Source: Gossypium raimondii
Lineage: Eukaryota > Streptophyta > Magnoliopsida > Malvales > Malvaceae
DNA length: 64,000 nucleotides
NCBI RefSeq assembly: GCF_025698545.1
Contig: NC_068569.1
Location: 10,664,001-10,728,000, forward strand
Reading direction: 5' to 3'
Shown here: positions 48,001 to 60,467 of the stretch, in pieces
Position numbering within the stretch: the first letter of the stretch is position 1
Layout of the letters: each line of letters opens with the position of its first letter
Notes under the pieces: model-generated
Told to the model about the DNA's origin: nothing
What the model saw: only the letters and a program-made list of their open reading frames with translations
Database searches by the model: none
Translations under genes and position numbers: made by a program

Positions 48001-49530
48001 CTTTTTTTATCGTTTCTTGCATTGGCATTAGGTAGAATCCTTTCTTCTTTTAGGTGCTAGTAAATCATTTTTAATGCACCACAACAACTATGAAAACAAA
48101 GTGTTGGCATTTAATGCTTTGTTGGAATCAAACAACCGATATTATTAGTTCCAATACTATTACCTTCAAAATCTTAGATGGATACTAATAGAAGCCATAG
48201 TTTCCTCGTATAGTTGTGTGTGCAGGTATTGATTCGGTTTTATTTTTCTAGGTTGGTGATTTTGGCCTTGCAAGATGGCAGCCTGATGGTGATGCTGGAG
48301 TGGAAACAAGAGTGATTGGAGCATTTGGGTATTCTTGAATGACAAATTTGTTCCTTTACAAGTTACCTAATCTATTCAAATGAAGAAATTAGTAATGGTT
48401 TATGGTGTGGTATAGGTATTTGGCACCAGAATATGCTCAAAGCGGCCAAGTCACCGAAAAAGCTGATATTTATTCCTTTGGAGTGGTGTTAGTTGAACTA
48501 GTTACAGGGCGGAAAGCGGTGGACCTTAATAGGCCTAAGGGCCAGCAATGTCTAACTGAATGGGTATTTTCCTTTTCAAAAACTGTTGCTATATCTTTCT
48601 GCTAATCACTAGCTCTAATGATTATATATATATATTCTCCTGTGTAACTTTAAGAATAATTTATAAAATAGATAGCACTAACATCTGCTGTATGTATGAA
48701 GGGCCAAACAATTCTTTCTGTTTTCTTTTTAATCTCATCTAGGTTGTAGATTTGTTGGTTTATTGTCACTTATTGCTTATTTCATCACTTGGAATAGGCT
48801 CGTCCACTTTTGGAAGAATATGCTATAGATGAATTGGTGGACCCAAGATTGGAGGATTGCTATTCCGAGCATGAAGTCTATTGTATGCTCCATGCCGCAT
48901 CATTATGCATAAGGCAGGATCCTCATTCTAGGCCTCGCATGTCACAGGTAATGAGAAATCTTCTACACAAGGGTCTAATCTCTTTTACCATACATTTTTC
49001 ACTTGCAGTGTACTAATTATATATAGATAGATCTTGGTAGCCTTAAAATCAGTAGGAAGGTGACACGTTTTTAAATCATCACCATATTGTTTTACTATCA
49101 GAGCTTTATTGAAAATGTTTATACAAATAAACACTTTTGGCTCTAATTTTATAAAATTTCTGGAGGTCTGTTTTCTGATTAAATATTGGGAATGAAAGAC
49201 GTGATAAAATGGTTAAATGGTTTGCTTGATAATGACCTCTCAGATTTATACTTCAAAGTCACTACTAAATAGGTTACAGAATATTTTGCTGATTTGTGAA
49301 ATGTTCTTTTGGAACAGGTGCTACGCATATTGGAAGGTGACATGCTTATGGACTCGAATTACTCATCGCCAAGATACGACATTGGGAACCGCAGTGGCCG
49401 GGTTTGTGCAGACCAAAAATATTACAGTGGATCCCTGGAAAATGAGGCATTAGAAGAGTTCAATGGGAAGCTCTACCTTGACGGGCTAAGGTCAGGAACC
49501 AGGAGGACTTCGTGCGCAGATCATCTGTAA
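45091..49530 (+). CDS. UspA-domain receptor-like cytoplasmic kinase (SELMODRAFT_444075-like)
   Basis: Nine exons (45091-45268, 45869-46020, 46113-46207, 46332-47380, 47785-47945, 48252-48328, 48416-48563, 48798-48947, 49318-49530) join in phase to 740 aa. Residues about 15-165 are a universal-stress-protein-like domain ([22 protein letters not shown]). A Ser-rich linker follows. The kinase domain runs from about residue 400, with glycine loop LAEGGFGSV (from L411), lysine K433, HRDMRPNN (528-535) and DFG (548-550), then the APE-like [11 protein letters not shown]. There is no signal peptide or membrane span, so it should be cytoplasmic. The residue after HRD-x is Arg instead of the usual Lys, and homologues are often labelled 'inactive protein kinase'; other catalytic residues are present, so activity is open. 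Frames such as 45392-45580 are intron sequence. Confidence 0.93.
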
Positions 49531-51933
49531 AAGCCTACAGGGGGTTCTTTACACGCATGGTACACATATCAATCTATCAATCTATACATATAATTTTGTG
49601 TAGTAGTAGTATTGGAAGCAAGGGGTAACTGGGTTCTTGTAATTCTTTTGTGGAAATGCTGATCTCCAAAGCTATGGTGAAATATTATATGCTTTTCTAA
49701 TTAAACCAATGAAGCACCGCTTGAGAAGTAGATGGTTATTTTCTTCCTTCTCTCTCTTTCTTTCACATGTCTGTTGGTATGGAATTTTTGTTTGATACTG
49801 CATTGCATGTGCAGGACAGTTCTTCCCAATCTTTATTGGTGAGCAAAGGTTAAAAAAAGATCCAATGTCTTTGACAGTCCATGGCAAAGACAGTGATTTT
49901 CTCAAAACTGATTTTTGTTAATCGAGAAGCTGTTTTCGCTGACAAATATGGTCTGAGCTTTTTGTCTTGCATTAAGAAACAAACAACCACACAGTGAAAC
50001 GTCCTTATCTTTACCTGTAAATTTTCAAACTTTTTTTAAACATAAAACTTCTGGCTTTTCATTTTTGGGTCATGATGACAATTCTGTAAGTTGCAGAGAA
50101 CAGGTCATCAAGAAGTAGAGCCATTAAATTTCTGTCCCCGCTTTTGTTTTGTTTTTGGGTGCTTTGGCAGTAGGGTCAAGTCACTTTTTGTTCGTTGGTT
50201 TCTTGTCTTGACATCTATAACAGAACATTGATGATAATCAGTGTGCATATCCTTTTCCATCTTCAGGTCTGAATGTGAATGGAACATCCAAGTTCTGTCT
50301 TGTGAAAACTTGAAAGTGATATCTCCTAGAGAGATACTTCTGTTATGTCATAAATTTCAGTGTAGAGCAGTCTCTTTCTAAATAATGGTGCGTCTCAAAT
50401 TGAATCTTAATTTCTGTAAATCTTGTTGGGTCGTGTATGTTCCAAACTTTGTGCATTGGGATGTTGCTCAAATGCAAGGACTTGTTTCAGTTTCCAATGT
50501 CAAAATGCTTTTGCAGAAATTGGACATGGATACGAGTATTATTATCTTTTAAATATATGAAAAATAGATTAATCTTTGTCGATTCTTATACGGATCATAG
50601 ATCAATCTAAAGGCTTCAGCGTTGTAAAGACATCCAACAAAGCTGGAAGTGGGCCGCATTGAGGCAATTCCCTCATGAATCCACCGCCGATGATTGGGTG
50701 GGGTTGGCACACGAGATCTCCATGGACGCCATCATGCTGAGAAAATGCTCACCTAAATTCCAAGATTTAATTGATTACATGTTAATATTTAAAATACATT
50801 ATCGTCTCAATTCGCAAACACAATGATGCCTGCTTAGGCATTGGATTCTCTTCTTTCTGAATCCAACCTCCTTGCGCTATCCTTTTGGTTATGGCCACAA
50901 TTAAAACGTTGTAGAGTCTCAATTTTTTTAAAAAGAAAATCGTTGCTATATTATTTGGGACTTGTAATATGAAATATTTTCATTTTTTTTATCAGTGAAA
51001 TTTCAGATGGTATTTAAAGCTTTTTGTATGTTTATGTTTTCATTTATAAATACTACAGCAAAAATGTGTGTCCCACTAAAAGACCTCTTTACGTACGCTC
51101 ATTGTTGGAGGTTTTTCTTCCTCTCTCCACACTCCCATCTACACATTTTGTGCTCCGGCTACACAGGCCGACCATTTCAACCCTCCCTCAACGTATCCTC
51201 CTTTGTTGAAAAAGCTCTCAACAGTTTTCTCTAATTTTTAGAAATTTTTTCTATTGAAGAAACACTATAAAAGAACTCATAGTCAAAATTCTGCGTGGCA
51301 AAATCGCAACCTTATTATTATTACTACTAAAATTTCACTACACCGTGAAAAAGCTATTTGTATTTAAAAAGAAATACAAATCAATGCTAAAAGAAATAAA
51401 AAAAGTTTTAAGCGAGTAATTATTTTATTAAGTAAAAGAGTTAGATTTAAAAGGCTAATTTTAAGTGAGTATTTGTTTTCTTATTGAAAACATTTTTGAA
51501 CATGTTATTTTTCGCCAGAAACTCGATGGTTTGCAATATGACTTATATAGTCAAAATTGCCACCTTTTAAAATAATTTATTCTAAAACTAAATGAAAATA
51601 AATAAAATATTTGAAAATACATTGCGATAGATAGTGGATCCCAAAAAATTTATTACTTCTCACATACTGAAATATTTCTCCACATTTCGAAATTATTTGT
51701 GTATTTATAATATATAATATACATCGTTAATAAATTATGTGACGTAATTAAAAGTTTTAAAAATACAAAAAAATCTTTATTGATACACAAAGTTTAGGTT
51801 CATTGACAACATATTAATTAATACGTTATTAATAAATCAAATATGATTTTTTTATAGATGTCGACACAACCTATACTATATTTAAATCCCACACGGCTAT
51901 TTTTTATTATAAAATCACCCTATCCAATTTGTC
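49531..51933. other. 3' flank of the kinase gene and intergenic DNA
   Basis: 49531-50400 probably contains the 3' UTR and polyadenylation region. Apart from the short coding-like fragment at 50620-50826, no gene is seen. From 51240 the sequence becomes AT-rich. Confidence 0.45.
50620..50826 (+). CDS. Short coding-like fragment, unidentified
   Basis: An open stretch without a start reads CKDIQQSWKWAALRQFPHES, then ADDWVGLAHEISMDAIMLRK and CSPKFQDLIDYML, before a TGA. It is preceded by ggcttcag, a possible splice acceptor. The amino-acid composition looks like real protein and the base composition is higher in GC than its surroundings, so it may be an isolated or relic exon. I do not recognise the family, and no partner exon was found. 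Chance remains possible. Confidence 0.3.
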   Translation, partial: RCKDIQQSWKWAALRQFPHESTADDWVGLAHEISMDAIMLRKCSPKFQDLIDYMLIFKIHYRLNSQTQ

Positions 51934-53470
51934 CGCTATTTTACTCATTTGACCCAAAAATATTAATATTTATAAAAATAACCTTAGTTCAAAAACATTC
52001 ACCCAAATGACCTGAAATAAATAGTAAAATTGAGTTATGAGAAATAGATGGCCGGCATCACTAATTTTTCTATTAAAAAAATAATTTTGGGGTTTTAGAC
52101 ACTAGATGGCCGACAACCATGTATTTTTTTTCAAAGAGAAAAAAATTTTGGGTGCAGGCACACTGATGGCCGACACCCCTTTATCTGATTAAAAAAGTAA
52201 AATTTGTTGGGGGTGGTGATGCCGGCCAACAAAGGGCCAAAATCACCCAACAGAAAAGATTGGGAATATTGCAACATAACTCCTCATTGTTTTCCCATCT
52301 TTTTTATTTCCTAATTTTAATTACATATTTTATATTTTAAAACAATATTGAACTACTTATCATTTTTTTTAATTATTATTGTATCACTCACATTATTATT
52401 AAATTTAAAAATTAATTTAAAATATATTCAACTACATATTTTATAAAATTTAAAATTTTCATGATTCAATTTTCTCATCATATTTGAATTTTCATGATTT
52501 TTTAATTTTTGTTTTTATTTTGTTAAATGTAACTTGATAGTTGTTAAACTCAAGTATAAATAAAAATTAAGCCTAAAAATTATATTTATTTTTAAATGTA
52601 ATGGTAATTTTTGGAGGTGGTTTTGATAAAAGTTGTTAAAGTTATCTTACTTTAATATATTATTTAAGAACTTCAAACAAAGTATTTTAAAACTATTTAT
52701 TAATTTTAATATTGAATTTTATAATTGTGAAAATATATTAAAATGCTAAATATAGTATCCAAAATAACAGTAATTGATACTAGACTAGTTAATTTTCAAA
52801 TCAAAAGTAGTTAATTTAAAATTAATCTAAATTTAATATGCACAATTAAATTATATTTTTTGATAAATTAGAATATGCTTTAATGATTTTCATCTTTTAT
52901 AATAATTCAAATAAACATTGCTAAATTATTATTATTTTGTTTTAAAAATAACGAGTAATATATTTATAAAATATGTAGTTCAATATATTTTAAATTAATT
53001 TTTAAATTTAATAACAATGTGAGTGATGCAATAATAATTAAAAAACATGATAAGCAGTTCGATATTGCTTTAAAATATAAAATATGTAATTAAACTTGAG
53101 AAATAAAAAAAGATGGGAAAACAAGGAGGGGTTATATTGCAATATTCCCAATCTTTTTTGTTGGGTGATTTTGGCCCTTTGTTGACTGGCACCACACCCC
53201 CAAAAAAATTATCTTTTAATCAGATAAAGGGGTGTCGGCTATCAGTGTGCTAGCACCCCCAATTTTTTTTTTTGAAAAAAATACATGGGTGCCGGCCATC
53301 TAGTGTCAGAAACCCCAAAAATTATTTTTTAATAGAAAAAATAGTGGTGTCGGGCATCTATTTCCCATAATCCAATTTTACTGTTTATTTCATGTCATTT
53401 GAATGAAAATTTTTGAACTAAGGTCATTTTTATAAATATAAATTTTTTTGGGTAAAATGGGTAAAATAGC
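51934..53470. repeat. 1.5-kb inverted-repeat element with about 500-bp arms
   Basis: The left arm (51934 to about 52452) and right arm (about 52966-53470) are imperfect inverted copies, from cgctattttac outside to caactacatattttata inside, including the repeated gatggccggca / tgccggccatc boxes. The AT-rich spacer of about 515 bp has no coding potential. It may be a large foldback transposon or an inverted duplication. No clear target duplication was found at the ends. Confidence 0.8.
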
Positions 53471-54490
53471 CCAATTTCTGTAACAAATAAGTAAACCTAG
53501 AATGGCATGCCAATCATTACTTGTTTAATAATTGAATTAATGAGGGACATAGTTTCTGATCATCAACATTAAGATATCAACCTCGTGTCATGCATGATTC
53601 TATAATTTACTTCGAATTTTTTTATTAAATTGTAAATGTTTGATAAGATAAAATTGACGTTTTGGCTACATGTTATCAGCATATGTGACTTCCAAATTTT
53701 TACAAGGTCTAGTCACATCACCTCAATGTTGTTTGTTTCTTATACCATTTTCTGTTTATTTTACGAGTATGTCACACCCACATTCATAGTAGGTTGCATA
53801 TTTTTCTAGAAGATATACTATTTTGGAAATTTTTATAATGAAAATTTTGATTGTAGTTATAAAATGTTGATTTTGATTTAATCATATGTATTTTAAATAC
53901 ATACATTAATATATTTTAATATTAGATGAATATAACTATTTGTGTACACAATATAACACCATAAAATGATGCTATATCAATAATTGTATTAATAATTTTT
54001 GAAAATTGAATCAAGTCAAAATTTCATGTATAAAATTACAAGTTAAAGCAAAATTCATGTATAATTTTGAGATTTATCCTAATTTTAAAATAAACAAATA
54101 AAACACTTTTAAACGTAATTCTACAATTCTCATTCCATTAAATTAATTTATAAATTGCGAAAATGGTGCAATAAGAAAAACAAGAGGGTAATTATGGAAT
54201 TAATGCAAAAGAAAGGATAATTTATGGGTCCCAATAAAAAAGAAAGAAATATACATTGAGTTGGACTAGTACTAATTACTGAAGTCTAAAAATCTGGAAA
54301 TTTTGGCCTACAAAAAAGAAGACAAAAACATGAGTATATGACGTTGTCAAAGCTCCTCCACACGTGTGCAGTTGTAGCCTATTATTATTATGTTTTGGTT
54401 TGAATATTTTGTTGTTTGATTGTGCAGTGCTTTATAAAGTAACTTTATTAATCAGCCAAAAGCAGATTGAGGTTAACGAGGATGGGTCGC
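53471..54490. other. Downstream flank of the P450 gene
   Basis: AT-rich DNA with no supported gene. The part next to 54491 is the presumed 3' UTR of the minus-strand P450. The + strand frame at 54364-54555 overlaps its last exon and is a shadow. Confidence 0.5.
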
Positions 54491-57400
54491 TCACTCTTCC
54501 CTTCTTTTCACCCAAACCGGCATTCTCTTCTTCATTCTCACTGTTGGAAAGTTGACAATCGTGTCCTCTTCCGCCACCCATCTGCACGTTTCAATTTTGA
54601 TTTCAGATTATTATATGTTCATTCATTTTAAATAAGCATCAGGGGTGATGAGACCAAGATCCTATATATAAATTATTTAATTTTTCCTATGGAAAATCCC
54701 ACCCTGGCTACTGGAAATACTCAAAAAGTAATCAAGTTGCTAAAATGCATGTCTATTATAGCTACTATAGCATCTTTCTTGTATTATGAGCTGGTGTTTC
54801 ATTAATATAATCAATTTTTATGTGCTCAATGTCTTTTTGACCAGCGAAATACGGAATCTGGGTTTTCAACCATATGGCTGGAAATTATGGTATCTTATAT
54901 CATTACTATACCTGAAATTGGTGACAAACTGGTGTAGGAAAATGGAAGTTTCAAGCCTGGCTAAGTCAAGTCCAGGGCACAACCTTTGTCCACCACCAAA
55001 TGGAGTGAAGTTATAGCTGCTAAGTATGTCTTTTTCCTGCACATGATGGCGAGTCCCCCATAAGTCTTATTAGTTTAATTGCTAACAAGCAAACCATTAA
55101 AAAGAGAAAAAGAAAAAGAATTAGTAGATGGTGTGCATTAATCCTTACTTGCCATCTCCATGGATTAAACTGATAAGGCCAATCATAATGATTTTCATCA
55201 AGATGGACTGATCTAAAATATGCAAAAAAGCACCATCCTTTTGGTATTAGATACCCTTTAATCTCAATGTCTTTCATGGCCTTTCTCATCACCCCTATTA
55301 TTATGTTTCCCATCCTTAGTGCCTCTGTAATTACCTGTTTAAAACATATAATTAATGCAACTTAAATTAATTATCACAGCTAATAATATATGCTTAAAAT
55401 TAATCTCAATTTTATTGGTTTGAGTTACTTACATTTTGTGTAAAAGGTAATGATAAGTAATCACTCCAAATCAATGGCTCTCCATTTTGAGCTTTCAACC
55501 TTTTCAACTTCAAGTTCTCCTCCTAAGAAATTTTCACAGTTCATCAGAATAAAGTTAAATTATAATAATGATATGTCCAAACAATTATAATTAAATTAAA
55601 GTAAACATAATTTTATATATACATAAGTTAATTTTCTAGATATGTGGGTTTTGGGGTGGATTGCATTAGTTCAAGACCCACTAATTGAAATTATATAAGT
55701 AAAATCGATTAGAAAGGGCATGTTGCTTTCATGGAAAAACTATGTGTAGTGGGAACAAAACCCTGCCTAAATGGTCAAACAACTAGCTAGTGACCAAGCA
55801 AAACACTGTGGAAAAAGTTGAAATTAGTGAAGAAAAAACAAAGAAAAAGTTTTTGAACCTCACTAAGAAAATACTAATCTAGAGTCTTGTGACTGCAGCT
55901 TAATGCCCATGTGTCAAGTTAATCGTATTGGATTTCTTTTTTCTTTTATTTCTCAAGGAAAAGAAGTGATATGATACGTATTATGATATTTACATAATAT
56001 ATAGTTTGGTCTTGTGAATTTTCTTTGATAGCTATCATCAAAGCTTGACGTGATTTAACTTGATTTGTGAAATTAAAAAATTCATACCGTCAATTGATGT
56101 AACGCAGCGGGACAATCGGAAAGGTATTTGATGGCGAGAGTCATTAAAACAGGCACTGAATCTTCACCAGGGATCATCATATCAATCATGTTATCTGCTA
56201 TTAGATCGTCGGTTAATAGTTCACTAGCGTCCTTGAGCAAAACATCAACCACATCTTTTGGAACCATTGAACTCATGCTTGAATCCCTTTTAGATTGGAT
56301 GATTTTGTGTACAATCTTAACCATTCTCTTCTTTGCCTGAAAATTGGATAATAAAAATATTCGACACATGTCATAAGAAAAAAAAGAAAGGGTCTAGCAA
56401 AATTGTAATTGCACATGAAACTTGCCTGCAATGATCGATAAAGTTGAGTTCCGGGTAGTTTTACAGGTAAAGACATAAGGCCTGAGATAAATTCTTGGAA
56501 CTGTTTCTTGAGGATTTCCATTTCTTCACCTGGGTTCAAGCTAATCAATGCTTTCACCAGCACTTGAAAAGCAATCTGGAGACAAGGAAAGGGTGTTTTC
56601 CATTTTAACTTTTCAAAAGGATCGGCTATATGTAAAAACACAATCATTACAAACCAAATTTACCAGACAAAATGATTCATGCAAAATTATTCTAAACCCC
56701 ATGATCTCAACTGGGTTGCTTTCACTTTCCAACATTAACATTTATTCAATTTTAAACTTAAGTAGAAGCCACAGAATAATTGAAACTTCAATGATTCCTT
56801 TCACAAAAAGAATCCGAAACTTAGTTGATTCATTGAACTCTCAGTGACATCCAACAAGTATAAGATATCGTGTCAAAAAAAAAAAGTGAAATAGAAGAGT
56901 TTGCGCGCACGTGTTTTAGTTTTGTCTGTGTCTGCTGCCTTTGTGTTTGGTTATGAAATTAATTAACTCTCTCAAACATAGAAATGAAGAAGAAGCCAGA
57001 TATAGATACAAGAGCATACGGTGATATTTTGTTTTATCCTGTGTCTGGCTACAGGAACTCTTATCAAGAAAAAAAATTATCCTAAACAACTTGGAAGGCA
57101 AACAAATTGGCTGAGAACAAACTTCAATGAAAAAAAAAAGGAATATTTTGCTTAATATTCACACTCAAAGAGAGGAAGAAAAGAGAAAGGAATATTTAAA
57201 GAGCACTAACAGTTTTGGTTTCATCTTGTATGAAAATGGGCGCATCATCTCTCCATTTATCCATTGCTTGTTGCACATAATTTTGCATGTCCCGAGTGAT
57301 CTGACCTTTAAGGTGTGGAGACTTGAAGAAAGATCCTACAAGACCATGGATTTTCCTTTGCAAGCTCCCATTGATTAGAAGAATGGAGGATTTTCCCATC

Positions 57401-57923
57401 AACTCAGTTAAGGATTTCGGATAAAACGGTACGAAAGCCTTTGCATCACTTTGCAGAACGAATCGACTCACTTCTGCATCTGTTGAAACAATAGTTGGGG
57501 TCCCAAATATGTGTGACTTGAACACTTTGCCATACCTACATATAAAATACAAATTAAACCCAGATCACTAGCCATATTAATACTACATATTGAATGAAAA
57601 AGAACCCTAATCTCTTCTGCAACTATACTACTATATATAGTGTTTTTAATAAGATAAAAAGTAAAGAAGAAGAGAGAAATTGGTTACAAGCGGCGACGAC
57701 AGTCCATGAAGCTCTCGGGGCGGTCAGAGTAAGCACAAGAAATGAAGTCGATGGTTTCGCCGAGAAAAGGCCATCCCAAGGTTCCTAGAGGAAGGTGGCA
57801 TAAGTTTTTGGAACTTAAACTGCTAAACTTTGATTTGCTTTTGGTATAGAGAAATAGGATGGAAAGCGAAATGGCTGTCACAAACACAATAATCCACGTT
57901 AATGAGCTCATCATCTCCATCAT
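54491..57923 (-). CDS. CYP90D1: Cytochrome P450 CYP90D1-type (brassinosteroid C-23 hydroxylase)
   Basis: Eight exons read leftward (57923-57688, 57535-57211, 56575-56426, 56336-56088, 55522-55433, 55334-55149, 55036-54912, 54581-54491) and give 483 aa in phase. The N-terminus is a membrane anchor (about residues 8-28), followed by [14 protein letters not shown]. The I-helix has [10 protein letters not shown] (E295-S297) where most P450s have a Thr; the CYP90D family shares this Ser. EALR (354-357), FNPWRW and the heme loop [13 protein letters not shown] with ligand C432 are present, and the C-terminus is [17 protein letters not shown]. By family it is an ER enzyme adding the C-23 hydroxyl in brassinosteroid synthesis, overlapping with CYP90C1. 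Intron 3 begins GC instead of GT (56425). A TATA box (TATATAAG, minus) lies at 58001-57994, about 75 bp upstream of the ATG. Confidence 0.93.
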
Positions 57924-57993
57924 GTATCGATGATTTTCTCCTTCCTTACTTTCCTTCCCGCACGCACGCTTGCCCCTCTCTCTTTTCCTTCGC

Positions 57994-58001
57994 TTATATA
58001 C
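57994..58001 (-). promoter_or_regulatory. TATA box of the CYP90D1-type gene
   Basis: TATATAAG on the minus strand, roughly 75 bp upstream of the start codon, implying a short leader. Confidence 0.6.
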
Positions 58002-60391
58002 CCTTAATCATAGTGAAATATTCTTGTTTTTTTTTCTTTTTTTTCTTTTTTCCTTTCATGTTTTGATGAAAAATAGGATATATATGCATGTGTTCGTGCA
58101 CGCGTGTAAACGAAAAGCAAAATGAAAAAGAAAGCGAGTGAGAGCCAAAAGAGCGTTGGAGCTATGAATCCAAGAGATTATTAATATTAAAAATTTAAAA
58201 ACAACTGGTGATGAACATGCATGGATATAATTCTAATGCCAGACATGCATTATTATATATATAAGGTATCAGAGAAGGGACAGGGGTCGGTCGGATCGGG
58301 TTTATATTCGGGCTTTGGTTTTTGGACTAATTGTCGTGGTGGGTTTCCATATCTGGTTTTAGACATAAAATTCCAATGGTTGATGCTTTAGTTAAATACA
58401 TACAATAGCTAAAAACATAATGTTGCCTAGGAAAACAGGGTAAGGTAATTAATTTATGAAAGTTAAAAAGGTAAACTTTTCTTGGTAAAAGTAAAACTTA
58501 ACTTTTAAATGCTAGGTTATAAAAAAACAATAACGTATCATTATATAAACTAAGGCATAAGTAATGGGAAAGTATATTTGTATAGATAAAGAAGTACAAA
58601 GGGTACCGCACGGAATTGTGCATATTGAAATTGCCACTATTACCATTTTCAAAACGTACGGTGGCATGATTGTTAATCAGGAGAGGAAAGTATTTGGGAT
58701 ATCTATACAACAAGTCGAATTACAATGGAGTCGTATTTCCATAATTTGATTAAAACTGTTAGGTATAACATTTGGGAGAGTTTTTGGTAAAATAATTGTT
58801 GTCGCCAAAGGTGAAAAAAAAGTAAATAAATAAATTTTGCGAAAAAGAATTTTAATAAATTAATTAAAAATAATACTCTGGTAAAAGAAAGTACATTAAA
58901 AAAAATAATCTTTACAACGGTAAAAGAAAGTACATTTATAAGAAGGGGGGGAATGAATGAAGTGACCCACATAAAGTAGTCCATGATTAATAGATGAGAG
59001 GCGTCCCCCCACATCTGCAGCAGCAGCTTGTTAGCCTCGTGCATTCATGTGAGATTCAATGACTCCACTCGCCTTCTCTCCATCATCTCCTTCTTTATTT
59101 CTTTTCTCTATATTATATATGCATCATAATGAACACACACACACACATATATACATACATCATATATTGGTTCTCCTCTTTCTCTCAACTTTTGTTTTGT
59201 CCTTGACTCACTCTGCTCTCTCCAATGAAATAATTATCACCCAATCCTTTTATAATATATAATATATAATATATACAAAAACCCTAGGCCAATATCTTTT
59301 GTTACTTTCATGCCCGTCCCTTTCTTATTTAATTCATATGGGGGATGTTAGTGGCCACATGCATGTGGCTACGTCTTTCTATTCTAAAAGTAGTTTTAAA
59401 ATTATCCTATCTTTCCATTATATCCTAACAATGCCTTGCCAAGAGTGGTATCTCGTCATGTGACCACTTTCAATCTCACCCAGAGCATTACTTCACTAAA
59501 ATTACGGATTCAAGAACTTGTAGGTAAGATGCTTCAAATTTTTCTTAAGGTTATTTTGCCAAAGACAAGTGTTTGCATGGTTCGGCCAACCTATTTTCTT
59601 CTCGTTATCGCTCAACTAAATTCTACCACATTTCTCCAATAACCGATCATGATAGACCAACGTCGTGGTTGCGTCCTCAATCCAGAGAATAAATACACAA
59701 AAAACCCAAACCTTTTTCAATCAAAAAGGAAATGGGTGGTCAAAATTTGCCTCAAATTAGTAGCAATCATCGCACATATGGGCTTGGCTTGGAGAAGTGC
59801 CTAATTGTCATTTGACCATGCAGAAAGAAAGAAAATAAAATAAAATAAAATGCGTATTTAACCATCCTAGCTCTTTTATAACTTTCAAACAATCTCCGTT
59901 TGACTGGATGTATAATTTCATTTGAATATGGCCCCCTCCCCAATGTCCATGTACAACAAATATGTAGTATTTAATAATTCTCCTAATCAACACCTCCATT
60001 TCCATGGCTTGCCTTTTGCCCATTGGTTTAAACAACCTAACTACTAATTATATATGATCACGTATCTTTCTTTACTTAATTATTGTTTTAATTTTTCATG
60101 TAATCATTGCCTCAAATTGCTTTTCCAATCATTCTTCTTCCTCCCTATTTTTTTAATGCGGTGGTATTTGTTTAACTATACTATATCTTTGAAGAATCCC
60201 AAAAAATATATTTGATATTGTTGATGACATGTATCAATAAGAATAGAAACAAGAAAGAAGAGGTGGTGGAGCAAAAGAGATTAATTCACCTAAATAGGCA
60301 TAAAGTTAAAAGGAGGATAATCAATGTAAAGATAGAGGAAATTGAGTGCAGATCGAATAAGTGTTTAGGGTTGTTAACGGAGAAGAAGACC
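58002..60391. other. Intergenic DNA left of the duplicated motif
   Basis: It contains the upstream region of the P450 gene, short CA/TA microsatellites near 59133-59160 and AT-rich DNA. No supported gene; the frame at 58703-59044 (minus) is low-complexity and hydrophobic by chance. Confidence 0.5.
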
Positions 60392-60467
60392 CCTTTCCCA
60401 TCGTTATGAGGGTATTTATAGGGGAGGCTCCTTTCCCATCGTTATGAGGGTATTTATAGGGGAGGCT
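60392..60467. repeat. 38-bp tandem duplication
   Basis: Two identical adjacent copies (60392-60429 and 60430-60467) contain cccatcgttatgagggtatt followed by tataggggaggct. Each carries a TATTTATA. The surrounding 60230-60860 has the look of an old LTR fragment (for example gagcaaagggccacccatgagc) but no boundary could be set. Confidence 0.85.

Noticed and set aside
54364-54555. 63-codon + strand frame
   Set aside because: It overlaps the last exon of the P450 on the opposite strand; that exon is supported by phase and by the conserved [14 protein letters not shown] ending.
54700-54900. Possible continuation of the P450 after exon 7 by read-through
   Set aside because: The minus-strand translation here lacks the conserved C-terminus; the true last exon is at 54491-54581, where the phase and sequence fit.
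14181-57923. The phosphatases, kinase and P450 as one functional gene cluster
   Set aside because: The families belong to unrelated pathways, lie on different strands and are separated by repeats; nothing beyond adjacency links them.
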